The position numbers were made by a program, and so were the translations under genes. Positions 16,353-24,081 of a stretch of DNA of 64,000 nt are shown here, piece by piece. Origin of the DNA: Cohnella cholangitidis (GTDB lineage: Bacteria; Bacillota; Bacilli; Paenibacillales; Paenibacillaceae); contig NZ_CP041969.1 of NCBI RefSeq assembly GCF_014107495.1, positions 1,054,001 through 1,118,000 on the forward strand, written 5' to 3'. Under the pieces are notes generated by a model that saw only the letters and a list, made by a program, of their open reading frames with translations, had not been told where the DNA came from and did no database searches. How positions within the stretch are numbered: the first letter of the stretch is position 1; each line of letters opens with the position of its first letter.

Positions 16353-17447
16353 TCAAGCCGGACGCGGCAACCGAACTTCGAAGCACGTCCGGGTCAAGCT
16401 GCTCTCGGCCGAGATCGTCCCGCCGTGCTGCTCCACGATATTTTTGGCGATAAACAATCCGAGGCCCGTGCTGCCTCCTTGATGGGTTCGAGCCTGATCT
16501 CCCGTGTAAAACATATCGAATAGATAAGGCAAATCTTCCGGCGGAATGAGGTGGCCGTAATTTACGACCCGTACCACGACGGCATCCTCCTCAAGCGAGC
16601 CGCTAATATCCACGAACTGCCCGTCCTTCCCGTATCGGGCGGCGTTCGACAGCAGGTTCTCGAAGACGCGGGCGAGCAGCGCTCCATCGCCTGAAACCAT
16701 CGTATGCGGGGTAACGTTTAATCTGGCGGCGAGCAGATTGTTCTCGAAGATCGGGTAGAGCTCCTCTACCAGTTGATGAAGAAGCTCGCTGAGATCGACC
16801 GGCTTCTTGTCGACGGAAAGCATGCCGTAATTCATTTTCGTAATTTCGAACAATTCCTCGATCAGCTTCTCCAATCGCCGGGATTTCGTATAGGCGATAG
16901 AAGTGTAATGCTTGGCTTGTTCGGCCGTCAGTTGGTCGTGTTTCAGAATGAAATCCAAATATCCTAACACGGAAGTAAGCGGGGTTCGCAAATCATGGGC
17001 CAAATTCAAGACGAGCTGATCCTTGCTGCTTTCCGCGAAATCTCCCCGCTCCACCGCTCTTCTCAGCTTCTCTCCCGCACGGTTGATGTCCTCCGCGATG
17101 GACTGAAACTCATCGCTCGAATCGAGCTCCACGCGAGCCGTGAAATCGCCGTTCGCCAGCCTATGAATGCCTTTGGAAATTTTATCGAAGTAGGACCCGT
17201 AGGATTTGGTCAGCAAATAGAAAAACAGCACCGCCAGCGGAATGAAAACGATCATAAAGAAGTTAATGTCCCCGACGTTGTTCATGAGAGTACGCAATCT
17301 TACGATGGGGTCTTCCGCCCGGACGTGTTCGTGGTAATAAACTTGGAGCCCTTTGTAGAGCAAATAAGTCAGAATGCCGGAAGCGAGCATGCTGAATCCG
17401 AACAGCAGCAGCATTTTCGACCGAAAGCTGTATTTGACGTTAACCAT
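16353..17447 (-). CDS. VanS-like sensor histidine kinase
   Basis: Two transmembrane segments (about residues 10-32 and 57-77) flank a short extracellular loop. A HAMP domain (FDKISKGIHRLANGDFTARVEL), H-box LNLAHDLRTPLTSVLGYLDF (His ~150) and HATPase with FENLLSNAARYG and GLGLFIAKNIV follow. The topology and H-box match VanS kinases. It overlaps the regulator gene by eight bases. Confidence 0.9.
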   Translation of the reverse strand: MVNVKYSFRSKMLLLFGFSMLASGILTYLLYKGLQVYYHEHVRAEDPIVRLRTLMNNVGDINFFMIVFIPLAVLFFYLLTKSYGSYFDKISKGIHRLANGDFTARVELDSSDEFQSIAEDINRAGEKLRRAVERGDFAESSKDQLVLNLAHDLRTPLTSVLGYLDFILKHDQLTAEQAKHYTSIAYTKSRRLEKLIEELFEITKMNYGMLSVDKKPVDLSELLHQLVEELYPIFENNLLAARLNVTPHTMVSGDGALLARVFENLLSNAARYGKDGQFVDISGSLEEDAVVVRVVNYGHLIPPEDLPYLFDMFYTGDQARTHQGGSTGLGLFIAKNIVEQHGGTISAESSLTRTCFEVRLPRPA

Positions 17448-18135
17448 TGAACGTGTACCCGACTCCCCATATCGTTTTGATGTACTTGTCTTTATCCTCC
17501 CCTAGCTTCTTCCGGAGCGTTCGGATATGCACCATAACCGTGTTCCCGCTCTCGTAGTAGGCATCGCCCCATACCTGCTGAAAAATATTTTCCGCGCTGT
17601 ACACCTTGTTGGGATGGCTGGCCAATAAATACAAAATGTCGAACTCTTTAGGGGTAAGCACGATGGATTGACCGAATAGCGATGCCGTGCGTTTGTCCGG
17701 GTCCACGACTAGGCCGCCCGCTTCCAAAAGCGTCTTATGCTCCGTCGAAGGTTGGTTCAATTGCATCGAACGGCGAAGCTGGGCGTTCACCCGGGCAACA
17801 AGCTCCAACGGGTTGAAAGGCTTCGTCATATAATCGTCGGCGCCCATGATAAGTCCGGTTATTTTATCTAAATCCGACGCTTTGGCGCTCAGAAAAATAA
17901 TCGGCATCCGATAGTGCTCCCGGATTTGACGAGTCACTTCATGGCCGTCGATCTTCGGCATCATAATATCCAAGATCGCCAAATCGATCGCCTGGGTTTG
18001 CACCGCTTGAACCGCCGCTTTTCCGTCGTATACCTTGATGGCATGGTAGCCTTCCTTCTCTATATTCATGGCGATCAAATCCGCGATTTCCGGCTCATCG
18101 TCCGCGATCAAGATCGTAATCCGCTTCATATCCAT
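17440..18135 (-). CDS. VanR-like OmpR-family response regulator
   Basis: Receiver with IADDEPEI, phosphoacceptor in LAILDIMMPKIDG and LSAKASD, followed by a winged-helix domain ending YIKTIWGVGYTF. The order regulator-kinase-VanZ on one strand suggests one transcription unit. The close similarity to VanR is judged from motif spacing only. Confidence 0.92.
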   Translation of the reverse strand: MDMKRITILIADDEPEIADLIAMNIEKEGYHAIKVYDGKAAVQAVQTQAIDLAILDIMMPKIDGHEVTRQIREHYRMPIIFLSAKASDLDKITGLIMGADDYMTKPFNPLELVARVNAQLRRSMQLNQPSTEHKTLLEAGGLVVDPDKRTASLFGQSIVLTPKEFDILYLLASHPNKVYSAENIFQQVWGDAYYESGNTVMVHIRTLRKKLGEDKDKYIKTIWGVGYTFNG

Positions 18136-18218
18136 TCCGCTCCTAATTTGATATCGGCATCAATCATTCTTCGTTTATCTTAACTGAACGAATGCGTTAG
18201 CGACAAGACGACGAAATA

Positions 18219-18240
18219 AAAGCCGCCCGCAGGCGGCTTT
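18219..18240 (-). terminator. terminator of the siderophore-binding protein gene
   Basis: AAAGCCGCC/GGCGGCTTT stem with a four-base loop, 19 bases beyond the gene stop; both sides carry A/T tracts. Confidence 0.75.
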
Positions 18241-18258
18241 CTTGTTCATTGTATACGA

Positions 18259-19233
18259 TTAAGATTTGGCAAGAAATCCTTCATGGAAAATTTTCAACAA
18301 GTATTCGAGCGTGATCGGATCGCTGTACGTGGAAGATTCCGTATCGATCTCGATGACCCGATTGCTTTTGACGGCGGGAATGTTCTTCCATGTATCGGAC
18401 TCAAGGAAAGTGCTGTTTCCTGCCTTGTTTTTGCTGAGTACGACGTAATCGCCCGCATACTCGGGAACGAGTTCAAGGGACAGCGTGTAGTAACCGGGAC
18501 CGAGAGCGTCTTTCTTGACTTTATCCGTCATGCTTAAGCCCATCTCTTGATACAGGATTTCCGTTCCGCGCGCCCAATTGTTCCCGAACACGTAGAAATC
18601 CTTGGCGTCGTATTCGAAGACGGATACGGTCGCGTTTTCGCCGATTTTTGCTTTAATTTCATCGCCCGCCGCTTTGGCGCGGGCTTTAAAATCGACTATC
18701 CATGCTTGCGACTCTTGTTCTTTGTTCAGCACTTTACCGATCTCTATCTGCTGCGACAAGTAATCCAATTTACCCCACGTGTAGATAATCGTTGGAGCGA
18801 TTTCCTTGAGTTTATCAATGTTCTTCATCCACGATCCGGCAATAATGAGATCCGGCTCGAGCTCGATGATTCCCTCCAGATTTTCATCCGATACGGTCGC
18901 AATCCCCTCTAACTTATCCGTGAACAGAGGGTTCTTCTTCGTCCATTCGTCTACCCCGACCAGCGTTGCTCCTAGCGAGATGAGGTTCGGCGCGTTAGTC
19001 AGGCCGATGATTCGCTTAGGGTTGGCGGGAATTTCGACCGGCCCGGTCTCGGATTCGTAAGTGATCGTTCCGGATTCGGCCGATGCCTCGCTCGCCGGTG
19101 CCGTGCTTTCAGGCGCTGTACTCGCCGCTGCCGTGCTCTCGGATGCGCTGTTTTCTTTTGCCGGCTCGTTGTTGCCGCACGCGCTTACGATAAGCATCAG
19201 CATCACAATGGCGGAGGTGAATAGCTTTTTCAT
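18259..19233 (-). CDS. iron-siderophore ABC transporter substrate-binding lipoprotein
   Basis: Signal peptide with lipobox VSAC (Cys ~19), a low-complexity Ala/Ser/Glu linker, then a periplasmic-binding domain of the FecB/FhuD type (KRIIGLTNAPNLISLGATLVGVDEW, LEPDLIIAGSW, VVLSKN). It delivers ferric siderophores to an ABC permease, but no permease or ATPase gene is adjacent. A Fur box lies 41 bases upstream, supporting iron repression. Confidence 0.9.
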   Translation of the reverse strand: MKKLFTSAIVMLMLIVSACGNNEPAKENSASESTAAASTAPESTAPASEASAESGTITYESETGPVEIPANPKRIIGLTNAPNLISLGATLVGVDEWTKKNPLFTDKLEGIATVSDENLEGIIELEPDLIIAGSWMKNIDKLKEIAPTIIYTWGKLDYLSQQIEIGKVLNKEQESQAWIVDFKARAKAAGDEIKAKIGENATVSVFEYDAKDFYVFGNNWARGTEILYQEMGLSMTDKVKKDALGPGYYTLSLELVPEYAGDYVVLSKNKAGNSTFLESDTWKNIPAVKSNRVIEIDTESSTYSDPITLEYLLKIFHEGFLAKS

Positions 19234-19273
19234 GAAAGTTTGTCTCCTTTGGATCTATTGAGGATTATTTGTT

Positions 19274-19292
19274 GATAATGAGAATCAATATC
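19274..19292 (-). promoter_or_regulatory. Fur box
   Basis: GATAATGAGAATCAATATC closely matches the 19-base Fur consensus and lies just upstream of the siderophore-binding lipoprotein gene. Confidence 0.75.
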
Positions 19293-19390
19293 AGTATTAA
19301 CACTTCATTAATTTAATGATTTCTTCTCCTTTTGTCAATATCTTTTGTTGCGGATAGTCTCCGTCAGGACCCAAGCTCCTCCCCGAACGA

Positions 19391-19419
19391 CAAAAAGACA
19401 CGCCTCGTAAGGCGTGTCT
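19391..19419 (-). terminator. terminator of the AraC-type regulator
   Basis: AGACACGCC (19396-19404)/GGCGTGTCT (19411-19419) with a T5 tract on the minus strand, 13 bases after the repaired AraC stop. Confidence 0.8.
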
Positions 19420-19431
19420 CCTATACACGGA

Positions 19432-20459
19432 TCAATTACTCGCTTCGGCGCCGCGTTGGTTGGCGTTCGCCCGATATTGCCCCGGCGTCAACCCCGTCCA
19501 CTTCTTGAAGGCGCTCTGGAAGGCGCTAGGCTCCGAAAAATGCAGCACGTACGCGATCTCTCCGACCGAATACTCTTTTTCTTCAAAAAGCCCATTGCCA
19601 TCTCCTTGCGGACACGAACAGCCAAATCGATGTAGGTCGTGTTCTCTTCCTTTAATTTATTCTGAACCGTTCTCGTGCTCATACCGAACGATTCGGCCGT
19701 TTGCTGCAAGGTAGGAAAGAATGACGGCATGCATTTTTTCAACCACCGCACGACCCGTTCCGAGAATTCGCTCTCCCGGGTCAAAATTTCCTTCGTCTCT
19801 TGAGCGATATTCTCGAACACCGCTAGCAGCTTGGGGTCCGAATACATGACCGGATATCTCAACACGTCCTTGCGCATGCGCAAGTAATTGTTTTCCCCGC
19901 CGAACCGGGGGACTTTTCCGAATACTTCCGCATAAGGGGCGGTATCCGCGGGCGCGTCATGCGCAAATCGTACCTCTTGCAGCGGAACGGGTCTGTTGCT
20001 AAGAATGCCGATCATCCGATACAAAGAACTCGCCATATCCTCCACGCAATGACGGGATATCCGTCCGGGGCGATGCGGATACATCCGAATCGCGATATCG
20101 TCCCCGCTTGCTTCCAAATCCAGATTAAAGCTGTTGCACAATATCACATTGTATCTCTGATAAGCGGCCAACGCGTCGGCAATCGTACCGGAGTGCAGCA
20201 TTACGTAACCGAGAATGCCCATATCGGCGAATTCCGTGATCTGGCCTTGGCGCAAACCGAAGTATTCGTCACTCGTGAAAGCCGCTGCCGCGATCATTAG
20301 CCGCTCCAATTCCTCTCCGGCGATACGCGCTTCAACGTCTTGAAGCAGACTGGCGTCGAAAGCAGCGTAACGGAAATATTGCTCCGCGTCGTAGCCTTTG
20401 TGAACGATGGATTTCATGATCGGAAAGACCATGGAGATGGCGATTCCTTGATCGGACAA
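19432..20459 (-). pseudogene. AraC-family regulator with Arabinose_bd domain, frameshifted in the DNA-binding domain
   Basis: The N-terminal ~200 residues are an Arabinose_bd domain (YAEVFGKVPRFGGENNYLRM) and the first helix-turn-helix is intact (PTLQQTAESFGMSTRTVQNKLKEENTTY). After MAMGFLKKK the frame departs into nonsense. The correct second helix-turn-helix, EYSVGEIAYVLHFSEPSAFQSAF then KKWTGLTPGQYRA, continues in another frame to a TGA at 19432. One missing A in the run at 19576-19580 accounts for this. It could be a genuine mutation or a homopolymer base-calling error. The gene is divergent from a quinone reductase it may regulate. Confidence 0.85.
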
Positions 20460-20594
20460 GACTTACTCCTCCTTTGCGCGAATAAGCAATAGGCGTGCGC
20501 GGTCGATCATACCTTTATGGACGCAATCCCTCTATGCTGATAATAGTCTCGCACAAACATTTTATCACGCCTGCGATTAGAGGAGGAATATGAA

Positions 20595-21179
20595 ATGAAA
20601 ACGAATATACTGATCATCACCGGACATCCCGATTCGCAAAGTTACTGCGCGGCTCTATCCGACGCCTATCGGAAAGGGGCCGCCGAGAACGACAAAGTTC
20701 AAGTTCGGGAGATCGATCTCGGCAAGATCGAATTCGATCCGAACCTGCAGTTCGGTTATCGCCAAAGAACGGAGCTCGAGGAGGATTTGAAACAAGCGCA
20801 GGAGCTCATCCGTTGGGCCGATCACCTCGTATTCGTCTATCCGACATGGTGGGGGTCGATGCCGGCTATTCTGAAAGGCTTCATCGATCGCATTTTCTTG
20901 CCCGGATTCGCCTTCAAATACCGGGACAACTCCTCCTTGTGGGATAAGCTCTTGAAGGGCAAGACCGCCCATCTCATCGTTACTTCGGACACCCCGTCCT
21001 GGTACAATAAGTTCATCTACAGGAGCGCGGGCCATAGCGTCATGAAACGGAATATTCTCCACTTTTGCGGAATTGCGCCCGTTCGCATTACCGAAGTCGG
21101 CCCGGTTAAGCCATCGTCGGAACAACAGCGCGCCAAGTGGTTGGATAAAGTGAAACGGCTTGGCTCGAAGCTGGCTTAA
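20595..21179 (+). CDS. NAD(P)H:quinone oxidoreductase-type flavodoxin-fold protein
   Basis: 194 residues with the flavodoxin-like fold: ILIITGHPDSQSYCAALSDAY at the FMN/FAD phosphate site, HLVFVYPTWWGSMPAILKGFIDRIFLPGFAF as the conserved core, and THLIVTSDTP-like strand 4. It belongs with the MdaB/Kef-ancillary quinone reductases that perform two-electron reduction. It starts at 20595 behind AGAGGAGGA and is divergent from the AraC-type regulator. Confidence 0.9.
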   Translation: MKTNILIITGHPDSQSYCAALSDAYRKGAAENDKVQVREIDLGKIEFDPNLQFGYRQRTELEEDLKQAQELIRWADHLVFVYPTWWGSMPAILKGFIDRIFLPGFAFKYRDNSSLWDKLLKGKTAHLIVTSDTPSWYNKFIYRSAGHSVMKRNILHFCGIAPVRITEVGPVKPSSEQQRAKWLDKVKRLGSKLA

Positions 21180-21220
21180 CCGTTCATACGGAAGCTGCGA
21201 ATACTCTCCTTCGGCAACAT

Positions 21221-21275
21221 CAACCGCAAATAAGAGCAGGAGAAATGAGATTTCCCCTGCTCTTATTTGCGGTTG
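21221..21275. repeat. 20-bp perfect inverted repeat (very long hairpin)
   Basis: CAACCGCAAATAAGAGCAGG (21221-21240) is repeated inverted at 21256-21275 around a 15-base loop that itself can pair AAAT/ATTT. It lies between convergent genes. There is no T tract on either side, so it is unlike an ordinary terminator although it may stop or process both transcripts. Confidence 0.8.
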
Positions 21276-21288
21276 TCGTCGATTGGGG

Positions 21289-21465
21289 TTAAAGGAATGA
21301 CATGGCAGCGCGATTCTGGTACTTAGCGAATTTAATGATCGATTCGTATTGCGATTTCGCGATCCGACGTTGAGACATTGGCAGTTGAGGGTTCTTCATG
21401 ATTTCCGCCAATTTTTTGAGCTCCAGCATTTCCTCGGAGGTAACTTTAACGGATTTACGTACCAC
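21289..21465 (-). CDS. 58-residue basic hypothetical protein
   Basis: A GTG start at 21465 with AGGAGA seven bases upstream opens a 58-codon frame beginning VVRKSVKVTSEEMLELKKLA and ending AMSFL. The protein is Lys/Arg-rich with a helical SQRRIAKSQYESIIKFAKYQ segment. It lies 18 bases after the membrane protein gene, on the same strand, so the two are probably co-transcribed. No family is recognised. Confidence 0.65.
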   Translation of the reverse strand: MVRKSVKVTSEEMLELKKLAEIMKNPQLPMSQRRIAKSQYESIIKFAKYQNRAAMSFL

Positions 21466-21483
21466 TAAACACTCTCCTTTCAG

Positions 21484-21957
21484 CTAATGCCTATCGTCAT
21501 TTCCTACAACCTCTTCGGGAACGGTTTTCGATAATTCTTCATTCGCCTTCCCCTTCAAATAAGAAAGCCCAGCATACCCTGCCAACAGCGCACTGCTTAT
21601 GACTGCAAAGTCATTATCTGTTTCTGCAAGCGCTAAAGCCGTTTTAGCCAATACTCCCGTTCCAATCGCGATTAACAAATCCCCTAAAAAACCTAAGTCG
21701 AAGAAGACTCTTTTGGTCTCATTGCTTTTCCTTCTATAACCCAGAATAAAAAAAATAAAATAATAAATTTTTTGAAACCGCGATAACCAACGATTTTGCG
21801 ACAATTCCATTTCATTGACATCGTATTCTATAACGATCTTCGGCAACTCCACCGTACCGTTTTTTACAAAATGGCCAATGAGACCGCCGATAAGGCTCAT
21901 GATGACGGGCAGACGAAACACTTCGATAAAACCTGAAAGGGTAGTCATGTCTGCCAT
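21484..21957 (-). CDS. hypothetical membrane protein
   Basis: 157 residues with three hydrophobic stretches (FRLPVIMSLIGGLIGHFV near the N-terminus, IYYFIFFILGY in the middle, GDLLIAIGTGVLAKTALAL and a Gly-rich AVISSALLAGYAGLSYL near the end). The C-terminal half faintly resembles small DUF4257-like/holin-like proteins, but this is not firm. It starts behind GGAGGGATTATC and is preceded by a leader that contains a strong intrinsic terminator. Function unknown. Confidence 0.7.
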   Translation of the reverse strand: MADMTTLSGFIEVFRLPVIMSLIGGLIGHFVKNGTVELPKIVIEYDVNEMELSQNRWLSRFQKIYYFIFFILGYRRKSNETKRVFFDLGFLGDLLIAIGTGVLAKTALALAETDNDFAVISSALLAGYAGLSYLKGKANEELSKTVPEEVVGNDDRH

Positions 21958-21989
21958 GATAATCCCTCCATAGGATATGTCGAACTTAC

Positions 21990-22013
21990 AAAAAAAGACC
22001 CGACTATCGGGTC
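21990..22013 (-). terminator. intrinsic terminator in the leader of the membrane protein gene
   Basis: GACCCGA/TCGGGTC with a three-base loop and T7 on the minus strand, ending 33 bases before the ATG of the downstream gene (21957). Placed there it can only act as an attenuator or terminate an unannotated short upstream transcript. Confidence 0.75.
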
Positions 22014-22207
22014 AGAAAATACGGGACTCGATTCAAATGGGACAAATAAGTAAGAGTTCCTCCTAAATTTATGTCAGTCGGGGACTTGATATACCAATCA
22101 ACTTCCGTCCGATAACGAAAATCTTGTTTCGCGGAACTTTTCGCAAAATGGGAATCAACAAAACGGAACGTTTATTCGCGAGTCTATAGTTTGCCTGTCC
22201 GCCAAAC

Positions 22208-22236
22208 CAAAAAAACACGCCTTTTCGGCGTGTTTT
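22208..22236 (-). terminator. terminator with AACACGCC/GGCGTGTT stem
   Basis: Stem 22214-22221/22227-22234 with a T tract on the minus strand, 25 bases past the stop of the hypothetical gene ending at 22261. Confidence 0.8.
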
Positions 22237-22260
22237 CGTTAGTTCAAAACTTTCGCAGTG

Positions 22261-22896
22261 TTATTCCAGTCCGTGTTGTTCCCGGATTTTGTACAATCCT
22301 TCAAGCAACATATCGGACGGATCCCGATTAAGAAGAAATTGCGTGTACAACAAATGAAGAGGAATCGCGCACACGTTATTGCCGTCCTTAATCGCCGGGA
22401 ACCCGGTTTCGAATACCGGACCGTGCTGCTCGTTCCATGCGAGTCCCGCATGGACTTGCTCCGGAGCGAACTCTTCTTGAACGGCTGCAATGCAATGCGG
22501 CACAAGTTCTTTATCGATGAGGGCTTTCGTTTCTTCTTCGTTGGTTGGCGGTTTAGGAAGCGCTCTTCCTCCTTCGGTCTTCATCAACTCGATGAAAAAG
22601 GAAGCCATCCATTCCGCCGGCTCGTTGTTCGACTGGAATTTCGCGAGCAATTCGTAAAGAAGAAATCCGCACTCATATACGTTACTCGAAGAATCCTTTA
22701 CTTTAAAGACAAATACATGCCCGTAAACCGGCTGGCTCAACACCTGAACTTCAACATCGTTAAAATGTCTTTTCAAAGCGACAAGGCCATTATGTTCAAG
22801 AGCTTTGACCAATTCAGCTACTTTTTCTTCTGTATCAACGACTTGATTACCGTCAACTTCTACGTTCTTCGTCTCGTTGCTCATCGTATTCATCAC
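22261..22896 (-). CDS. hypothetical protein, ~210 residues, cytosolic
   Basis: An acidic soluble protein without signal peptide or membrane segments, containing VKALEHNGLVALKRHFNDVEVQV, KVKDSSSNVYECGFLLYEL and GPVFETGFPAIKDGNNVCAIP. No family is recognised. It lies 15 bases after the MDR oxidoreductase gene on the same strand, so it is probably the second gene of that operon, and it ends in a strong terminator. Confidence 0.7.
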   Translation of the reverse strand: MMNTMSNETKNVEVDGNQVVDTEEKVAELVKALEHNGLVALKRHFNDVEVQVLSQPVYGHVFVFKVKDSSSNVYECGFLLYELLAKFQSNNEPAEWMASFFIELMKTEGGRALPKPPTNEEETKALIDKELVPHCIAAVQEEFAPEQVHAGLAWNEQHGPVFETGFPAIKDGNNVCAIPLHLLYTQFLLNRDPSDMLLEGLYKIREQHGLE

Positions 22897-22911
22897 CCGC
22901 TACCCATCATA

Positions 22912-23898
22912 TCATTCGACGGTCTGAACAGTCCAGTCCAAAGCGATGACTACATTTCCCTTCTTATGCCCTTTCTCGACGTATCTGTGAGCTTCCGCTA
23001 TTTGTTCCAACGGATACCGCCGATCGATTACCGGTTTTATATTCCCCGATTCTACGAGCTCTTTAAGGAAAACTAAATTTTCTTTATTCTGCTTAAGACC
23101 CGTAGGCGAAAATATCGCTTTTTTGCTTCTGAACATAGACGTCCATAACATATTAAGCATAAGAGCAAGCGTCGGGACGGTTCCAAGATACATTCCTTTT
23201 GGGTTAAGCGAACCCTTGCAACGGGAATATGAACTCTTGCCTACCGCATCGAATATAACGTCAAAGGTATGGCCGGATTTCGTAAAATCATCTCGCGTGT
23301 AGTCGATCGCTTTGTCCGCGCCAAGAGATCGAACGAGTTCGAAATTCGCGGCGCTGCAAACCGCGGTTACTTCCGCTCCGTAATATTTGGCAAGTTGTAC
23401 CGCATACGCCCCTACCGCTCCGGAAGCTCCGTTGACCAGAACTTTCTGTCCTCGCTTAACGCGCGCAATGTCTCTGAGGAAAGATAGGGCGGTAGTTGCC
23501 CCGTCGCAGATTCCTACGGCTTCTTCATAAGTCGTATTGGACGGCTTGATAGACAACAAATCGCCTTCGGGCAAACATTTGTACTCGGCATAAGCTCCGA
23601 AACTGCGCGTGCTTAATCCGAATATCCGGTCCCCTTCCTTATATAACTTCACTTTATTCCCGACCGCTTCGACTTCTCCGGCCAGCTCGACCCCTAATAC
23701 GGAAAACTTAGGTTTCCGCAATCCGTACATGAACCGAATAAAAAACGGATCTGCCTTGCGAAAAGCGCAATCCGATGGCGTAACCGAAGCGGCATAAATT
23801 CTTATTCGTATTTCATTGTCCTTGGGAATCGGTTTTGCTATTTCTCTCAATTGAAGAACATCCGGAGAACCGTATTTCGTGGCAACGATCGCTTTCAT
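22912..23898 (-). CDS. zinc-independent MDR oxidoreductase (quinone oxidoreductase-like)
   Basis: 328 residues with an N-terminal GroES-like domain (MKAIVATKYGSPDVLQLREI) and a Rossmann domain with GQKVLVNGASGAVGAYAVQLAKYYGAEVTAV (split here in description), ending KGHKKGNVVIAL. The zinc ligands of true alcohol dehydrogenases are absent, as in quinone oxidoreductases that use NADPH. A palindromic motif 127 bases upstream is shared with the second MDR gene at 44051. The giant LAL regulator is encoded just upstream on the same strand. Confidence 0.92.
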   Translation of the reverse strand: MKAIVATKYGSPDVLQLREIAKPIPKDNEIRIRIYAASVTPSDCAFRKADPFFIRFMYGLRKPKFSVLGVELAGEVEAVGNKVKLYKEGDRIFGLSTRSFGAYAEYKCLPEGDLLSIKPSNTTYEEAVGICDGATTALSFLRDIARVKRGQKVLVNGASGAVGAYAVQLAKYYGAEVTAVCSAANFELVRSLGADKAIDYTRDDFTKSGHTFDVIFDAVGKSSYSRCKGSLNPKGMYLGTVPTLALMLNMLWTSMFRSKKAIFSPTGLKQNKENLVFLKELVESGNIKPVIDRRYPLEQIAEAHRYVEKGHKKGNVVIALDWTVQTVE

Positions 23899-24024
23899 GC
23901 ATTACCTCCCGCCTCTTCCTTAAGCCATCGAACCAGTCGGCCCGTTGTACCTGTGGCGGCCGGACCGCACAGTCTGCGCAACTTGCTCAATATATAATTT
24001 ATCCTCTGGAAGGTATTGAAGCGT

Positions 24025-24037
24025 AGATACTTAAGTA
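24025..24037 (-). promoter_or_regulatory. shared palindromic motif TACTTAAGTATCT upstream of MDR gene 1
   Basis: Identical 13-base word, same orientation relative to the gene, as at 43964-43976 ahead of the second MDR gene. The core TACTTAAGTA is palindromic and resembles HxlR/YodB-type operators. Confidence 0.5.
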
Positions 24038-24081
24038 GGGTTTGAGGGTAACGTTTGCGGAGTTTAGCGGTTCATTCTAGA

